Assembly: GCA_016713245.1 (NCBI GenBank)
Contig: JADJPM010000004.1
Location: forward strand, 3,578,198-3,642,197
Direction of reading: 5' to 3'
Source: Verrucomicrobiaceae bacterium
GTDB lineage: Bacteria > Verrucomicrobiota > Verrucomicrobiia > Verrucomicrobiales > Verrucomicrobiaceae
DNA: 64,000 nt
Under the pieces are notes generated by a model. It worked only from the letters and a program-made list of their open reading frames with translations, made no database searches and was not told the DNA's origin. Both the position numbers and the translations under genes were made by a program. Every line of letters starts with the position of its first letter. Within the stretch, counting starts at the first letter, position 1. This document shows positions 61,177 through 64,000 of this stretch, in pieces.

Positions 61177-63320
61177 ATGCAACCCACCTCGTCGCAACTC
61201 GTCTTCAATCTGACCCGGAAGCGTTCGCCGTTGGCGTGGCGTTTGCGGTCGCGGTGGCTGACTGGCGTTCATGGCTGGCGACGGAGCGGTGGCGGCCATT
61301 GATTGGCTGGTTGGAGCTTTACGGGTGATCATCGCGGTGTGTCTCGCGATCACGCTTTTGCAGCCGGAGTGGCTGGAGACCCTCAAACCTCAAACGAGGC
61401 CTGTTTTGGCCGTACTGGCTGATGTTTCGGGCTCGATGAGCACGAAGGATGTCATTCGCGGCCAGGAAGCCATGCACGCGAGGAACTCGTGAAGCCGCCG
61501 ATCGACGAAAACTCTGGGCGAAGCTCAAAGAGCGCATGGACGTGGTCATCGAGCCGTTTTCGCCCGCCACGACCGATGGTACGGACATTCACACGGCCCT
61601 GCTCGGCGTGCTGGAGAAGCAGCCGAACCTCAAATCGGTCGTTTTGATCAGCGATGGCGATTGGAACTCGGCCAGCCGCCTTTCCAAGCTGCCACGCGAC
61701 TGGCATGCGAGGTGCCGGTGTTTGCGGTGCCGGTGGATCGGAACGACGCGGCCGCCGGATGTCGAGTTGAGTAGTTTCGACGCCCACCTTCGCCGTGGCA
61801 GGCAAGCCGCCGCGCATTCCGTTCGTCATCGACAGCTGCTGCTGCCGCGTGACGAGGTCGTTGTGCTCGAAATGAAATCGACGAGCGGTGAGAGATCTCA
61901 CGAAGGTCACGCTGCCCGCGATGAGCCGTTATCAGACGCCATCGCGTGGAAGCCGGAGAAGCCGGCGAAGTGAAGCTCACGCTCACCATTCCGAAGACGC
62001 CGAACGAGCGCTATCCCCGAAAACAACACGCTGCGGAAGCGCCGCTCAGCGTGCGCAAAGAGCAACTCAAGGTGCTGGTGATCGAAAGCTTCCCGCGCTG
62101 GGAGTATCGCTACCGCGAAATGCCCTCGAACGCGATCCCGGTGTCGAGGTGAACTGCCTGCCTGTTGCATCCCGGACTCGGAAAGTCTGGGGCGCCGGAC
62201 GCGGTTACCTCGACAAGTTCCCGAAGGACGAGGAGCTGACGAAGTTCGACGTGATTTTTCTCGGCGATGTCGGCACGCACCGAAAGGCCAGCTCACTGGC
62301 GAGCAATGCACCGCATTGCAAAGCTCGTGCGCGACCAAGCGGGCGGCCTCGTCTTCATGCCCGGCTTCCACGGCTTCCAGGCCTCGCTGCAAGAAATACC
62401 ACTCGCCGACTTGCTGCCGGTGATCTGGGATGCCTCCAGCCTCGCGGCGCTGGGGATCGAGCGCACCGGGCCAGTTCGCTCACCGAAGCCGGCGCGCAGC
62501 CCTTGACCAAGCTCGAAGACACCGATGAGGCCAGCGCCCGCGTGTGGAGCGCACTGCCGGGCTTTCAATGGTATGCGCCTGCCTTGCGAGCCAAAGCCGG
62601 CAGCGAGGTGATCGTCATCCACGGCAAGAATCGAATCAGTTCGGCCGCATCCCGCTCATCGTCACGAAGACTCGCGGCGCAAAATCTCCATGGGCACCGA
62701 TGGGGCGTGGCGCTGGCGCAAAGGCGTCGAAGACAAATATCACTACCGCTTCTGGGGTCAGGTCGTCCGCTGGATGGCCTACCAGCGTGTGCGAGCAGCG
62801 GCGACAGATGCGCCTCTTCTACCTCGCCCGACCGCCCGCGCACCGGCGATGCCCACGCTGAACGCGAACGTGCGGGCGTGACCGGCGAGCTGCCGCGCGA
62901 AGGCGCGGTCATCGCCCAAATCGCCGCACCGAGCGGCAAAGTGAGCAGTGTCGCCTTCTCCCGCCGAGGAAGCCTGGGGCCTCTTCAACGGCACCTTCAC
63001 GCCTAATGAGCCCGGCGGAGCACGTCGTCGAATTGAGCTGCGCTGAAGCCGGATCGCGTTTGAGACCAAAACTCATCCGGCACCAGCCGCGAAACGCGGT
63101 CAACCAGCGCGGATCGATGTCTTCGAAGGAGATCGCCCAATTCACCAAAGGAGCCGTTTTGGATGCCACGAAGCCTCAATCCCGCATCGATGCCATCGCC
63201 GCCATTCCCGAGCCGCTTTTCAGAACGCCGCTTGCCACTGTGGGCACATCCGCGTGGGCGGCTTCGTCGTGCTGATGGGGCTCTTTGGGCAGCCGGAAGG
63301 CTGCGGGGGTGTTTTTGAAC
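61177..63320 (+). pseudogene. vWA / glutamine-amidotransferase-like membrane protein, heavily frameshifted
   Basis: From MQPTSSQLVFNLTRKRSPLA at 61177. Pieces in order: transmembrane helices around WRPLIGWLELY and VIIAVCLAITLLQPEWLETL; a vWA domain with MIDAS VLADVSGSMSTKDV and SVVLISDGDWNSASRLSKLP; LKVLVIESFPRWEYRYRE; a GATase-like part TKFDVIFLGDVGTH and AGGLVFMPGFHGFQASLQEI; a beta-rich part KYHYRFWGQVVRWMAYQR and KEIAQFTKGAVLDATKPQS. It needs more than ten single-base corrections. The layout matches the large vWA proteins of MoxR-DUF58 clusters. Note the opposite strand to MoxR. Confidence 0.7.
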
Positions 63321-63337
63321 GTAAAAATTATCTGCTT

Positions 63338-63571
63338 ATGCGAAGACTCGCCACGCCCAATACGATCAATTCGATCCGGTGCGCCCTGGATGAGGCACGA
63401 GAACCGTATCACTTTTGCAACCGAAAGGCATTTCGCAGGCAGGTGAAGCACGAAATTGATCCCGACCAGCTCATTGAGGCATTGAAACGGCAATATGACG
63501 GCGGCCCAAGGTGTTGCCAAATCCTATCCGAACTCCAGGCTTGCTGCCGAATTGTCCGAGGGGAATCTTAA
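63338..63571 (+). CDS. Doubtful short open frame, 77 aa
   Basis: Begins MRRLATPNTINSIRCALDEA and contains KHEIDPDQLIEALKRQYDGG, which looks protein-like; the C-terminal part looks out of frame. Probably a fragment of a frameshifted gene. No family recognised. Confidence 0.2.
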   Translation: MRRLATPNTINSIRCALDEAREPYHFCNRKAFRRQVKHEIDPDQLIEALKRQYDGGPRCCQILSELQACCRIVRGES

Positions 63572-64000
63572 CCTGCCGCACGATGCGGACGACAGCGCCT
63601 ACTTCGAGATGCAACGAACGTCGGCAGCATCATCTGTAGCTGGACGTTTGGTCGCTGCGTGTCCACTCATGACACTGGATACAACGACGGTGCCACGTTA
63701 AGACTTATGAGTTTGCGATTCAGCCCATGAACAGCCCCCAAAACATAACATGCCCGCTTGCCGGTGGGGCGACCATGAAGCGTGGTTTCCAGGAGGATCA
63801 GGTCTTCGGGCGGCTGGGCGTCGCCAGATCAAGGTGCCAAAATTTGTCTGTCTGCGCTGCCCGGCCCTGGCGAGAGAAAGAGCGTCCCCATGGCCTCAGC
63901 TCGGACCACCAGCAGAGCCGTCGTCGAAAACGATGGAGGAATGAAGCTGATGAAGTCCGCCAGTTTCCTAAAGCTTACCAAACTACACGCCTGAAAAAGC
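63572..64000. other. No interpretable feature at right end
   Basis: No frame longer than about 70 codons, no RNA gene or repeat recognised. Indel density in the preceding genes suggests that a coding region here would be unreadable as given. Confidence 0.4.

Noticed and set aside
63722..63994. Transposase fragment near the right edge
   Set aside because: Cysteine spacing in the short frames does not form a recognisable zinc ribbon or catalytic motif.

Overview
The window looks like chromosome of a Gram-negative, heterotrophic, aerobic member of the Verrucomicrobia (Verrucomicrobiaceae/Prosthecobacter-like). The evidence is the gene families present: a DUF1552 Tat-exported protein, a PVC-type membrane-bound dehydrogenase/HEAT/cytochrome c protein, an iduronate-sulfatase-like enzyme, a large parallel beta-helix protein, an OFA-type MFS transporter with its separate small subunit, and KDO transferase (LPS). 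Coding DNA is GC-rich, so long antisense open frames are abundant; these were discarded.

Layout. 1-2465 (-): M60-like peptidase (runs off the left edge), a small membrane protein and an XRE-cupin regulator. 2611-15226 is the most coherent block, a predicted sulfur/persulfide regulon. An ArsR-family repressor with rhodanese and exported methyltransferase is followed by a six-gene operon (CxxC microprotein, DUF2892, RND adaptor, RND pump, DUF2892, small membrane protein). Next come cytochrome c and thioredoxin, divergent from sulfide:quinone reductase, a TusE/DsrC-like protein, a DsrE2-like protein and an unknown. The same 26-bp imperfect palindrome stands before the repressor operon, before the pump operon and between the thioredoxin and SQR genes. 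15321-17915: pentapeptide protein, DUF58 protein, zinc dehydrogenase. 17916-20563: a group II intron inserted in a palindromic repeat, with an intact copy of the repeat beside it. 20833-22379: a toxin-antitoxin pair and an AT-richer cyclase-like orphan.

22387-44684 holds surface and secreted proteins (beta-helix, cupredoxin, DUF1552, nitrilase-type hydrolase, PVC cytochrome protein, secretin-like protein, degenerate S41 protein) mixed with housekeeping genes (waaA, apaG, thiD, pgi, ABC and MFS transporters). 44738-56114 is mostly housekeeping: LMW phosphatase, dnaX, oxidoreductase, GT-C/TPR membrane protein, recR, degenerate cyclase, bcp, ispF, a PHP phosphatase with a histone H1-like tail, and tRNA-Thr(CGT).

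56261-64000: sulfatase, MoxR, an unknown, a polyvalent-kinase-like protein and a vWA protein are all recognisable but carry many single-base frameshifts, increasing toward the right end. This looks like poor consensus sequence near a contig end rather than mass gene decay. Many intergenic gaps hold short 6-10 base words repeated in both orientations and able to fold into hairpins; this is a window-wide feature.
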